The position numbers and the translations under genes are program-made. 64,000 bases of DNA from Prosopocoilus inquinatus (lineage: Eukaryota > Arthropoda > Insecta > Coleoptera > Lucanidae): the NCBI GenBank assembly GCA_036172665.1, contig CM069870.1:25456001-25520000 (forward strand), read 5' to 3'. The notes under the pieces were generated by a model that had not been told where the DNA came from, did no database searches, and saw only the letters and a list, made by a program, of their open reading frames with translations. Shown here one piece after another: positions 1 to 10,599 of the stretch. Position 1 is the stretch's first letter; the number at the start of each line of letters is the position of its first letter.

Positions 1-89
1 GAAGAGCTGTAGATTTCGATTTAGGCCTACAGTTGTAAGTTTTTAAGAGATCTTTTGAAATCGGTATATTTCATTTAAAAAAGTATAAG

Positions 90-254
90 TTTGGTAGATA
101 ACACACTTATGGAACATGCTGTATATGTGAACATAATTTTCTGATATTGAGCTAATTATACACAATAACTTTTTTATAAGATATTTTCTTTTATAATTAA
201 TAGTTAAGATGCTGTTGAAGAAATCAATACTAATGGCACACTCTATATATTCTA
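90..254. mobile_element. Degenerate TACAGGGTG-family MITE
   Basis: A ~160 bp stretch ending in a GCACACTCTATATA-like terminus is similar in order and sequence to the better preserved element at 10429-10583. The shared internal block reads AGTTAAGA, then TTGAAGAAATC, then AATA/AATG. Both ends are decayed. Confidence 0.5.
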
Positions 255-394
255 GTGATACTATCCTATTTTCAATTACTGCAGCTGTTTATAATATGTA
301 TATTTCCAAGACCAAAAAATAAGAGAAAGAAGAATTATGATTTTTGTTCATTTAATACATCATCATCATTAATATATCATTCAGCCATATCATT

Positions 395-1252
395 CGACGC
401 ACTGTGTGTCGGGCTAGTTGAATTGCATCCACAATAGAATTTGCTCCTGATAGTAAATCATCTACATAAAAATCTTGACTAATCACTTGAGCTGCACAAG
501 GATGAGATAACTCATGTCCTAATGCCAATTGTTTAAGACAAATGTAGCAAGAAATGGAGCACTGACAGTACCATACGTCAAAGTATTGAGTGAAAATGTT
601 TGAAGTTCTTGTTCTGGATCAGATCTTCAAGAAATCAACTGAAGTGGTCTGAAATTTTCATCGATTAGAATTTGTCTATACATTTTACAAATATCTGCAG
701 AAACAACATATGAATGTTGCCTGAATCTAATTAGAATCGATAAAAAAGATCGTCCCGAACGACTGGACCAACCATTTGTAAGGAATTGTACGGTACACCA
801 GAAGATGACTTTGCTGAGCAATTGAAAACGACTCTTAACTTTGTGGTATAACTGTCATTTCTTAGCACACCGTGATGAGGTGAATAGTAAACGATTTGAT
901 CCTCTGACGTTTTAAATAGAGACATATGTGAAAGCTGCTCATACTCAAGCATGAAATCTGTGTACAAATGTTTCAACTCATGATTTGAAATGAATTTTCT
1001 TTCAAGGCTTAGGAATTGATATCTTGCTAAATCTTTGGAGTCGCCTAACTTGCTAATCGAATCCCTTAACGGAACTGAAATAATAAGCTGCAGGTATTCT
1101 TTACTTGCTAAATAAAAATGGTCTAATCCGTGCCGGTATTCGTTTTTATAGTTAATGCACTCGCTGCAGATGCGTGTGGAAACGTCGAGGGTTTTCGCGT
1201 ATTCACCGGAACACTGCAGTCTTCCCGAACATACCTCAGCGACCTTGGGCAT
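395..1252 (-). mobile_element. BEL/Pao retrotransposon pol relic (reverse transcriptase)
   Basis: On the minus strand, pieces of a BEL/Pao-type polyprotein can be read in more than one frame. About 1065-731 carries the linker and start of the reverse transcriptase: LGDSKDLA, FLSLERKF, SPHHGVL, TKLRVVFNCSAK, then MVGPVVRDDLF, all hallmarks of this superfamily. A second frame (821-627) continues with the VVSADICKMYRQI block, and a third, below 626, reads into FYVDDLLSG, the catalytic YxDD-type box. Frame changes and stop codons show that the copy is dead. No LTRs, integrase or gag were seen. The first 60 or so residues (1252-1065) are not clearly BEL/Pao and may be unrelated sequence. The assignment to BEL/Pao rests on motif recognition. 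Confidence 0.8.
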
Positions 1253-1761
1253 CTCTGGTAACCCCTCTAAAAGAAATCATCCGGACATCAGCGGCGCCGG
1301 AGTTTCTGGCCAGTGGCTGTAACCGCGTTCAAGAAGTATAATATGAGGGTTTAATTTATAAATCGCCTATTTTGAAGAAAAAGGGCTTCGTTGGTTTCAG
1401 TTAAAACTCTATTTTAAGTAAAATTTGCGCACATTAAAAACAGATCCAATAGAGAAGATTAAATTTGTAAAGAAAGAAGACTAAATTTTAAACAGATCTA
1501 AGATATTTTTTAACGCTTTTGTATTTTCCTCATAGACATCATCTTCTTCAGTAACTGCTTTCATTCTTTATTCCAGGTATTTTCGTTTAAAAGATTCATC
1601 TTAGTATTATAGTAACATTTTTGCGTAGCTTTTAAATTTCACTACACACATCTTACTTGTGTGTTGTTGTTTGAAGATCCCTGAAGATGGGCGATAAGCA
1701 TGAAAAAATATGTACACCAATGAAGAGAACTCAATCAGTAGAATTTTACTGCATAAATATG

Positions 1762-1836
1762 TACAGGGTAATTCAAAATGCGATTTGGTATTTTGGTACG
1801 CCACCAACTCGTACATATATTATGAATCACCCTGTA
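1762..1836. mobile_element. 75-bp MITE with TACAGGGT termini
   Basis: The left end TACAGGGTAATTCA and the right end TGAATCACCCTGTA are reverse complements at 13 of 14 positions. This is a minimal non-autonomous palindromic DNA element. It has no coding capacity. Confidence 0.65.
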
Positions 1837-1839
1837 TTT

Positions 1840-3110
1840 TAGAGAAAAATTAGGAAATTCCAAATAGTTTGCAATTCTGAATGGCATACAATCAGTTTGC
1901 AAAGGAAGCAACAATGACAATGAAGTGAAAATTATTTTGAATAATTAATTTAACTTCTCACAGTAGCTTGTAGAAAGTGTTCTCTTATAAATTTCTTTAA
2001 TCCAAGGAAATCACTGTCACATAAACATATTTTATTTACTTAAATACCTACCTGCAATGTTAGAAAGTGCATTGATTTGCATTTCATACCGCAATTGAAC
2101 TTTTTTGTGCACACAAACAATTCATCCATAATTAATTAAAATAACAAAAAAGCTGACATTAAAACTTCTTTTATTGTTATTCGTTTCCGAAGTTTTTTGG
2201 AAACGTCTGAAAATTTTAATAACTTTTTTGTTCTTGTAACTGAAAGCTGATTACACGCCGTTTTATCCTAAGTATCTTTTAAAAACAAGTAACACACTAA
2301 GAGAAAGTGGCTTAGAGGTCACGTTAACGTATATTAAAATAAAAATGAAAGACAGGGCAAATGTTTTTTTTTGCAACAGAATCATCGAAATGCTTTCTTG
2401 TTCTTGCTAGGCAAACTTAATAATTTAAATGGCCCACAATTATTTTGTATTCAATTTTAAGTCACGAACATTTTTAATTCTGAATCGTAACTTTTTTTCA
2501 ATTCCCACAGAGCGTTTAAAACACTAATTGAAAGACGAATGCAGTTAATTATGTAATCAATTACCGCTCTAAAAGGTGTAATCACAATCGATAATTTAAG
2601 TACCTGCTGAGGTTATTTAGATTTCTTTGCGATAATGATAAACTGATTAAAATTCTTTGAAATTACGATTCGTTAGAACTGATTGCCTTGGATTTAGTAC
2701 GATGCTGTAATTATTATTAAAATGAAGGGCTTCGGAAACCGACTGTTTACTTTTAATACAAAACAGAAATGAGAATATGTTTCATTTTGTTGATAATTTA
2801 GAAGCACCGAAAAATCATCTTCATTGATTGGGCAGGTAAAAGAAAATACTGCAGGTGATACTGACTTTCGTCATTTAATATGATAATAAGTTATATACCG
2901 GCTGATTAAAATCGAGTGTAAGAATTATTACAAGAGAAGTTTTATTAAATAAGTCCAAGAACAAAAAAATATATCACTTTTTCTGTTTTCTTCATTCTTA
3001 AACGATTGATACAGTGTTAGAAAAAAAATTCTCTTCTGTCTCTCTTTTGCTTTTTTATTCAAATAATATTAAATTCTGACTCAACTAAAGTTACGATAGG
3101 ACAATAGCAT
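1840..3110. other. AT-rich intergenic stretch without recognisable gene
   Basis: No convincing ORF, RNA gene or ordered repeat was seen. The sequence is AT-rich, with short homopolymer runs. Confidence 0.5.
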
Positions 3111-3112
3111 AT

Positions 3113-5353
3113 ACAGTGTGTCCCCCCGGATTGACTCCGCGATGTGTATAAGAGACCAAAAATATTTGAATTCAGATTTCTTGTTTTGAAGTTCAGGTCT
3201 GCTTAGTGCGAAATAAATGGGTCCCAAATTTGACGTTGGATTTCTTCAAGGTCACGAAAATAACACAAAGAAGAAATAAAATCTGTGTAGGTAAAGCTGC
3301 GTTCCTTTTGAATTCAGGGAAAAATTGAATTACGGAAAATTAGTAGTACAATAATATTTGAGTAAAGTTGTAAAATATTAACGCCATCTACATATTTATT
3401 GACCAAAAACAAATAAAAAGTGATTATTCAAATAATAATTCCACCCCTGTTAGCATCTAATGGCATTAATTTCTTATAACTGAAATAACTATACTGAAAT
3501 ATAAATAGTCAAAATAAAAATAAGTGTTACTGAGACAGGGCGAATTGATAAAAAAAGTCGGAAAATTAACAAAATGTAAATAGAAAAAAAGAAACAAAAA
3601 AAAGTTTCTAAATAAAATGAAAAAAGGAACACTGAAAATTATTTGCGCAAGCAACAAATAAAGAAGAAACAAAAAGATATTTAAGAAACAAAAGACGATC
3701 AAGAAAATCAGTCAAATAATAAAAATCGAAGATACAATTGGATGTATCTCGGGAACGTTTCTTTTTCGAAAATTTTGAGAAGAGAGACAGAGACACAGTG
3801 TTTGAAAGTTGACAACTTTCTAAAATCTTAGTATCTGTTTTTTCTTAATTCATTTTATGCTTATGTGTTTCTTTTTTGTTTATTTTTATCAATTTAATTT
3901 TTCATATTTTGTTGATTCTCGCTTGTCTTTTGTTTTTTACTACTTTTATTTTCAATTGTTTTTTTGTCTCAGTTGTGTGCTTTTGTTTCGTATGCTGTAC
4001 TTCGTCGTTAATTTCTGGCAACAACTGCAAAAGGGAAAGAAGGTTTATTTTACGACTTACTTACGTTTATGTCTTGTAACCGGAACTTACAAGAAAATCG
4101 ATCAAATAATAAAAATCGAAGACAATTGAAAGTACTTTGGGAAGGATTCTCTTTCGAAAATTTGAAGAAAAAAAAACAAATTTTAGAAACAAATGCGATC
4201 GCTTAAATTAAACAACAAAAGATCAGTCAAAATAAAGATAAAATCTAACTCTGAAAGAAACAAAGCCAAATTAAAAAAAAGAACGAAAACATTTTAAAAA
4301 TAAGATAAAATAGCGAAAACAAAAGACGATCCAACGATCTTGCTAAAAAATGGAAAAACAAACACAGAACGTTCTTTGCGCAAGCAACAAACAAAAAATT
4401 AATAAATTTCAAAAACAAAAGACGATCGCATTAATTAAAAAGAAGAAATCCCAAAAGTTTCTTACGCGGGATTATCTTCTTCGAAAATTTTGAAAAAAAA
4501 TATAATAAAATTTAGAGACAAAATGCGATCGCTTAAATTTCAACAACAAAAAAATACTTAAAATAAAAAAGAACTAACGATGATTTGGATAAGAAAAGCA
4601 AAATGAGAACAAAATAGGAAAAAGTAGCTAAACGTAAATTAAACAAAAAATAAACAAAAGATGATCGGACGATATTGTTAAAGGAAATGAAGAATGAATA
4701 AATAAAAACAAATTTTAAAAACTGAAAATATCGACTTAATGGCAAACAAAAAACGAATTTAAACCAAAAAAATCAATAAAAATAAAAAAAGAAAGCCTAA
4801 CAGTGGATCGGATGAAGAAAACTGAAGAAAGAAATCGATCGCCGAAAAAAAAGGAAAAATGAAAAAAAAAAAGAATATTCTTTCCATACGCAACAAACAA
4901 TGACAACAACAAATTTCACAAACGAAAGACAATCGCCCTAACTTACATCAATTATACAAGACGTTAAATAATAATATAATACTTATGTTTTAATAAATTT
5001 TAAAAAATCAACGTATAACATAAAAAAGTGAGAAAAATTAAATTGTACGAGTACCATTTTTTAAAAATGATGTAATTATGCAAATGTGAAATTAAAAAAA
5101 AAAAAACAAATAAATGAATAAGACGTTCCATAATTTCAAATAGGAATAATTTTATTTTAGTAAAATTTTCTCCTAAATTCAAAAGGAATACCATTTCGCC
5201 TACATATATTTTATTTCTTCTTGTGTTAATTCCACCACCTTGAAGACTTTTGAGGTCAAATTTGGTACAAATTTATTTCGCACCAAGCAGACCTGAATTG
5301 CAAAATATGAAATCTGAATTCAAAAGTTTTTGGTCCATACATATCGCGAACTC
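3113..5353. mobile_element. Large foldback element, copy 1 (~2.2 kb)
   Basis: The arms at about 3113-3330 and 5170-5353 are extended inverted repeats. Both contain, in mirror order, the blocks AAATTTGA, AGGTCTGCTT, GTGCGAAATAAAT, AACACAA and AGAAGAAATAAAAT. The left end reads TACAGTGTGTCC; the right end has lost its outermost bases. The ~1.8 kb interior is AT-rich and carries recurrent AAAAGACGATC boxes. A second copy in inverted orientation lies at 50971-53989, and its internal order matches. No transposase is seen, so the element is non-autonomous. Confidence 0.75.
3680..4935 (+). repeat. Diverged satellite-like repeats with ACAAAAGACGATC box
   Basis: The box AAAAGACGATC or close variants recurs at about 3691, 4189, 4321, 4417, 4519, 4661 and 4923, separated by A-rich spacers with GCGCAAGCAACAAA blocks. 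It forms the interior of foldback copy 1. The reverse complement of the same box is repeated at 47.9-48.9 kb and 52.1-52.65 kb. Confidence 0.6.
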
Positions 5354-5679
5354 TAATAAAATTTTATTTAATCATTTACAATCACCGTTAATTCTGTTTG
5401 TAAATTTGAATTTTAGTGTACAATGTGTCAAAGAAATAAGTACATTAATTTTAACTGACAAGAAAACTCGTCAAGAGTAACAACTTTTTAAATACATTTT
5501 TTTCTGTGAACGTTCTAGTTATCGAGTTAAAATTATTTCAAAATTTGCTAAAAATATCACTGTCCGCCACTGATTATAAAATATTGCTGTGCTGTGACTG
5601 TTGCCTAGTAACGATGATGTGAACAAAGCTGATGCAATGTCAAAAGTCTGCCGTATAATATTAATTCGATTTCAGTCGG

Positions 5680-5943
5680 TTAATAATATAGTGACTGCAC
5701 CTGTAGTGAGAGAAGCAGCAATTTTTTTCCTGATTTTGAGCGCCTTGGAATTTTAATCCAGTGAACAATTCCTAGTATTGCATTCTTTAACAAATATAGG
5801 TAACTATCGATATTTACTAGAAGGACAAACCATTGAAGTAATCTGAACAATTCGAATCCGGGTCGACATTTAACGCTATCCAAACTAGCCTCCTCAATGT
5901 CTGCAACTGTCTGGACGTCGTCGACTACGATCGGAAGCTGCAT
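5680..5943 (-). other. Unrecognised 87-aa ORF, coding status doubtful
   Basis: An open frame of 87 codons on the minus strand starts with MQLPIVVDDVQTVADIEE and continues through a hydrophobic middle to a basic KIPRRSKSGKK segment. It is less AT-biased than its surroundings. I do not recognise a family. A weak likeness to the spacer region of BEL/Pao polyproteins was considered but is not convincing. It may be a chance frame or a transposon relic. Confidence 0.2.
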
Positions 5944-6032
5944 CCTTAAAGGATCCGTGTTCTCGGAGAAGCAAAAACATTAAAAAATTAACACAATACC
6001 AGTGCATTCATAATTTGAAAATGTAGGCATTG

Positions 6033-7369
6033 TACAGGCTGGCCTAACGATGCGTATTTCTTCTGTGAGGCCTATAGGAAAAATATTAGGAAAAAAATCG
6101 ATAAAGAATTTTATACCAGACAACACGCGGCATATTGAAAAATTATTTTGAAGTATACAGAGAGATCAGAAAACTGGTGGTTCGTGGAAACTAATTTTTT
6201 TTTTAATGGAACACCCTGTATGTTTTTTAGATATTTAGATGCGCCGCAATGAGCAGATTACAATGGTATAAAGATATATTGATTTCACTGAACTACTTTC
6301 GTAAAATAAATTTTGTTCTTGAAGAATTCTTCAAAAATTCAGTCAGTTTGAATATGAATTTCTGATTAATGAGTTAACACAGACAAATGAAAATCTAACA
6401 CGATATTTTTGGGACTTTGGCCTTTATGAAAATGTGAACAAAATTAAGATATCTTTTTGCATTATATCGAGCGATCGATACTTACAAAACGTTCGGTATC
6501 TCATCGCACTTAAATGTAGCTTTCCGTTGACATCAGGTTATATATCTTTATTTTTAATCATTTCGTCACGAGAAATGTTCTTTTTACAAGTATTTCAATG
6601 GTCTGTTTTTAAATTATTTTTGGTAAAATAAATCCTATCGAGGGGGTATTCAAATTAGAGATCTTTGAAAGTAGAATGAAATGATCGAAAAATGACTTCG
6701 AATTATTAAATTTAGGTAGGAAAGTAGCAATACTGGGTGTATAGTTTAAAATGCCGACCACTGTAATACTTATAAAAAGAAAATTTCTAGTGACGAAATT
6801 ATTAAAAATATAGGTATATAACCTTATATCAACAGAAAGCTACATTTAAGTGCTATCCATTTCTAAAATAAAAAGTAGGCTGTTCCATTAAAGAAAAATG
6901 AGATACCGAATGTTTCAAAAGTATCGATCGCTCGGTATAATGCAAAAAGATATTTTAAATTTGTTCACATTTTCATAAAGGCCAAAATCCCAAAAATATC
7001 GTGTTAAATTTTCGCTCGTCTGTGTCACCTCAGTAATAAGAAATTCATATTCAAACTGACTGAATTTTTGCAAAATTCTTCAAGAAAAAAAAATTATTTT
7101 ACGAAAGCTATTCAATGAAAACAATATATCTTTATACCGTTGTAATCAGCTCAATGTGGCGCATCCAAATATCTAAAAATATATAGTGTGTTCCATTAAA
7201 AAAAAAATAAGTTTCCATGAACCACCATTTTTCTGATCACTCTGTATAGTTCAAAATAATTTTACAATATGTCGCGTATTGGCTAGTATAAAATTCTTTA
7301 TAGATTTTTTTCCCTAATTTTTTCCCATAAGCCTCACAGAAGAAATACGCATCGTTGGGCCACCCTGTA
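6033..7369. mobile_element. 1.34-kb nested foldback (TACAGG...CCTGTA)
   Basis: This is a near-complete palindrome with its centre near 6700. The outer ends TACAGGCTGGCC and GGGCCACCCTGTA are followed inward by the mirrored block AACGATGCGTATTTCTTC. A second set of transposon-like ends, TGGAACACCCTGTA at 6208-6221 and its decayed partner near 7181, lies ~175 bp inside both arms. Mirrored blocks include GATGCGCC, AAGATATCTTTTTGCAT, CGATCGATAC and TTTCGTCACGAGAAAT. No coding sequence was found. Confidence 0.8.
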
Positions 7370-8640
7370 CAAGAAGAGCTATTTCAATTCAGACGGTTGA
7401 CTAAGGTGACAGTAGATTATATTCAAAAGTCATCTATTTGACAAACGACCGTTTCTAAGCAACTTAAAAAAATGAAAATACTGCCCATTCTTAGAACCTG
7501 TAATTAGAACAATACTAGCGGACGCGTTAATTTATGGAAGGAAAAATAAAAAGAAAAATTGGCGATTTGGAAAAAATGATATAGGGAAAAATTGTTTAAT
7601 TTGACGAGTTCTGTTACTGGTTAAAATTAATGTACTTATTTCTGTGACATCCAATATGTACGTATATCGTTGAACTTTTCATCCTGTTTGCGATGATCTA
7701 CCATGTTCTCCCTTCATTTGAATATAAAGAAATTATAATTTAACAACTTTTTTCTACCTTCGTAAATATTTACTTCTGTTGAGGAGTCTCCATGATTCAG
7801 ATCCGGATTTGTACCGTTAGTGACTTCTCAAAACAAAACCATTTCACCATTATTAGCAATTGTATGAATATGATAAGAGTAATGGCACCACAGTGAAAGA
7901 GTCTGGCCTTATCGTCGCGTCGGTCAACAGTGCAAGAAGATATTTCACGGAATCAGACTTTTTTAATATGCCGCATTCTTGACACGTCGCCGTTTCCGAG
8001 AAGCTTCACTATACTGCGTTCTTCCCAACGCATTCTTCTATAAGGCGAGTAATGCTCATGTTAATTCAAGCACAATACAATTGAATAGTCGTCAGGCGTT
8101 CCATTGTGAAGTGCTCGCTGATGTTTATCTGTTTCGAGTAATTAGGCAAATTTACGGGCAAACCGCTCAGTTATTTATTATTTACATCTTGTTGGAGGTA
8201 GGTATACATACCTGTTGATGAAAGGCTAACGGAGAAAGTTACTGGGTCCGCCCTTTAAAGCCGCTTAAGATTTGCATTTTGTTCGGAAAGTTAAGGCGAT
8301 TACCTTAAAAATTGTGCTAGGAAGTAGATATTATTATTACAGGTTTCGTTAAATTTATTTTAAAACAAAATACCGGATATATTTAATAACTAATTCACTA
8401 AGTTATTGAAAGCAGAATATAAACTGATTTAATAAAATATAAACCGAATAAATCTAATGCGAACTATCCCCTTATTTCCGCTGGAAACAGACAAACGTCC
8501 GCCGAAATTTCGAGATTCTATCGCTCCAGGCCCTGACGCACGTAGCCTCCGACAAGTGTCGGAGATATACAATGATCAAGAATTTGTTTCAGTACTCTGG
8601 GAGTGCCTGTGATCTTCTAGGGAGGTCCGGGGCTCCTGCC
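7370..8640. other. Intergenic stretch, no recognised gene
   Basis: Only short chance ORFs are present, such as a 79-codon frame at 7979-8218 with no recognisable motif. No RNA gene or clear repeat was seen. Confidence 0.4.
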
Positions 8641-8644
8641 TCTT

Positions 8645-8674
8645 GCATAAAGCAAACTGCTGTTTGCTTTATGC
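8645..8674. repeat. Perfect 13-bp hairpin
   Basis: GCATAAAGCAAAC and GTTTGCTTTATGC pair perfectly around a 4-nt loop. It lies in a slightly GC-richer stretch, with the short direct repeat ACAATGATCAA on both sides (8570, 8685). It is too short for a typical animal pre-miRNA. Confidence 0.6.
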
Positions 8675-8894
8675 TCTATGATACACAATGATCAAATGTC
8701 GAGTAAAAGCTGATGTAAAGGAAACCAATAGCCTGAAAGGTCAAGTATGAAGGCAATTTAATCTTTCCATTGAAATAACAACGCACAAAAAACTGTAAAC
8801 CTCAGGATTCTACAACGCAGGAAAAATGATCTCTACGTCGGAGGTTTACGACCGTGAAACGGGTAGACTAAAGAATTCGCCCGGTTTTCACGCA

Positions 8895-9709
8895 AAAGAT
8901 GAAATGCACCTGCATACGCTTGCAAAAGATGATGCAATTAGACCTAAAAATAGAGACTCCGGACGACATTGTTTACATAAAAAAAATGCGGGAATCAAAC
9001 GACACTTTCTGAACAGTGTATGCAAGAACTATCTAAGTTGCACCACGATAATAAAGCAGGGCGTAAGACCATTTGCGTTATAAAAAATCAATTAATTTTG
9101 AGCACAATTCAAGATGAAATGCACCTACACATGCTTGCAAAAGATGATGCAATTAGTTCTAAAAATAGAGACTCCGGACAACATTGTTTACATAAATGAA
9201 ATGCCGACCGGCGGGAATCAAACGATACTTTCTGACCAGTGTATGGAAAAACTATCTAAGTTGCTCCACGATAATAAAGCAGAGCATGAGACCATTTGCG
9301 TTATAAAAATCAATTAATTTTGAGACGGACACGATGACAAAATACCTATTTTTATCGCAATACAGGCAGACACGATAGGCGCAGCATCAAGCGTTTCCCA
9401 CACAATTCAAGGTGAAATGCACCTACACACGCTTGCAAAAGATGATGTAATTAGATCTAAAGATAGAGACTCCTGACGATATTGTTTGCATAAAAGAAAT
9501 GCCGACCGGTGGGAATCAAACGATACTTTATGGCCGGTGTATGCAAAATCTATCTAAATTGCACCACGATAATAAAGCAGAGCCTGAAATCATTGGCGTT
9601 ATTAAAAATCAATTAATTTTGTTTCGGACACGACGACAAAAAAACCTATATTTATCGCAATACAGGCAGACACGATAGGCGCAGCATGAAGCGCTTCCCA
9701 TACAATTCA
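8895..9709 (+). repeat. Three-copy ~300-bp tandem repeat with coding-like frame
   Basis: Units begin near 8895 (about 214 bp, internal deletion), 9109 and 9409. Each starts with GAAATGCACCT and contains GCTTGCAAAAGATGATG, ATAGAGACTCC, CACGATAATAAAGCAG and, in the two full copies, ATCGCAATACAGGCAGACAC. The middle copy has a 67-codon frame (9114-9317) containing EMPTGGNQTILSDQC and KLHHDNKAE-like text. The third copy keeps the same residues over EMPTGGNQTIL and LSKLHHDNKAEPE, although other parts are frame-shifted. This suggests the unit derives from protein-coding sequence, perhaps a tandemly duplicated exon or a transposon ORF. The family is not recognised. Confidence 0.6.
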
Positions 9710-9771
9710 AGTTGCCGGTTACCACTACAACAGCGGGGCCAAATGCGATGCAAACTATATATACAGTGAGC

Positions 9772-10426
9772 GGCAGAAAGTTGACTACTTATGGGAAAAT
9801 TTTTTATTATTTTGATTTCCCAAAAAAAATTATTGTTTATGAAAGCTCCTGTCGTATACCAAGGAAATCAAAATATTTGAAATCGATATAAGAGTAAAGT
9901 ACTTTTATTTTCCACGCTACGCGGAAATTTTATTTCGAAAAGTTACATAGAATTATTATTAGATCTCAAATATGAAATCATGGCTGTCTACGATGAAAAA
10001 AAAGAATTTCACGTATTTTTTAGTTTTTTTTTTTTCGTACCAACGTGTATGTTGCAGAACTTTGAAGGTGTAGAGTTGGACGTTTCTTCAAGTATGACAT
10101 GAACATCCTCTAAGATTTGTCTTTTGCTCCACTGTCAACTAGAAATTATGATTAATAACATTGATACCCTAAAAATTATAATTTTTTGTAGCCAATTTAT
10201 TTTTTTCCATCGTAGGTAGCTATGGTTTCATATTTGAGAATAATTCTGAGTAACTTTTCCAAATAAAATTTCCGCGTAGCGTGAAGAATAAAGGTACTTT
10301 ACTCTTACATCGATTTTAAATATTTTGCATCTGGAGTTTGGGAAGACGCAGGAGCTTTCATAAGGAATAAATTTTTCTGAGAAATCAATAATTATAAAGT
10401 TTTCCCATATGTAGCCGGTCACTGTA
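9772..10426. mobile_element. 655-bp foldback with TACAGTGA ends
   Basis: The left end TACAGTGAGCGGC and the right end GCCGGTCACTGTA face each other. Arms of about 240 bp mirror TTTTCCCATA, GAGTAAAGTAC, ACGCTACGCGGAAATTTTAT and TCAAATATGAAA. The centre holds ~190 bp of unmatched AT-rich DNA. It is non-coding. Confidence 0.75.
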
Positions 10427-10428
10427 TA

Positions 10429-10583
10429 TACAGGGTGTGTCCTGGAAAGCGGTTTTTAAACCGTAACAAAGTCTAGTAAATAACTCACTCATAAAATGCA
10501 TAACTTTTGTAGAAAATATTTTGTTTCATAATCAATAGTTAAGAGAGCCTATTGAAGAAATCGATACCAATAACGCACCCTGT
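10429..10583. mobile_element. 155-bp MITE with TACAGGGTG ends
   Basis: It runs from TACAGGGTGTGTCC to AACGCACCCTGTA. It begins only two bases after the 9772-10426 foldback ends, so the junction reads CTGTATACAGGG. A decayed relative lies at 90-254. Confidence 0.7.
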
Positions 10584-10599
10584 ATACATATGTCATCAA

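Noticed and set aside
1676..1715. CCTGAAGATGGGC...GAAAAAATATGTAC resembling a hammerhead core
   Set aside because: Stem II does not pair properly and GAAA is offset; too degenerate to list as a ribozyme.
8645..8674. Candidate microRNA hairpin
   Set aside because: The stem is only 13 bp with a 4-nt loop, much shorter than a Drosha substrate.
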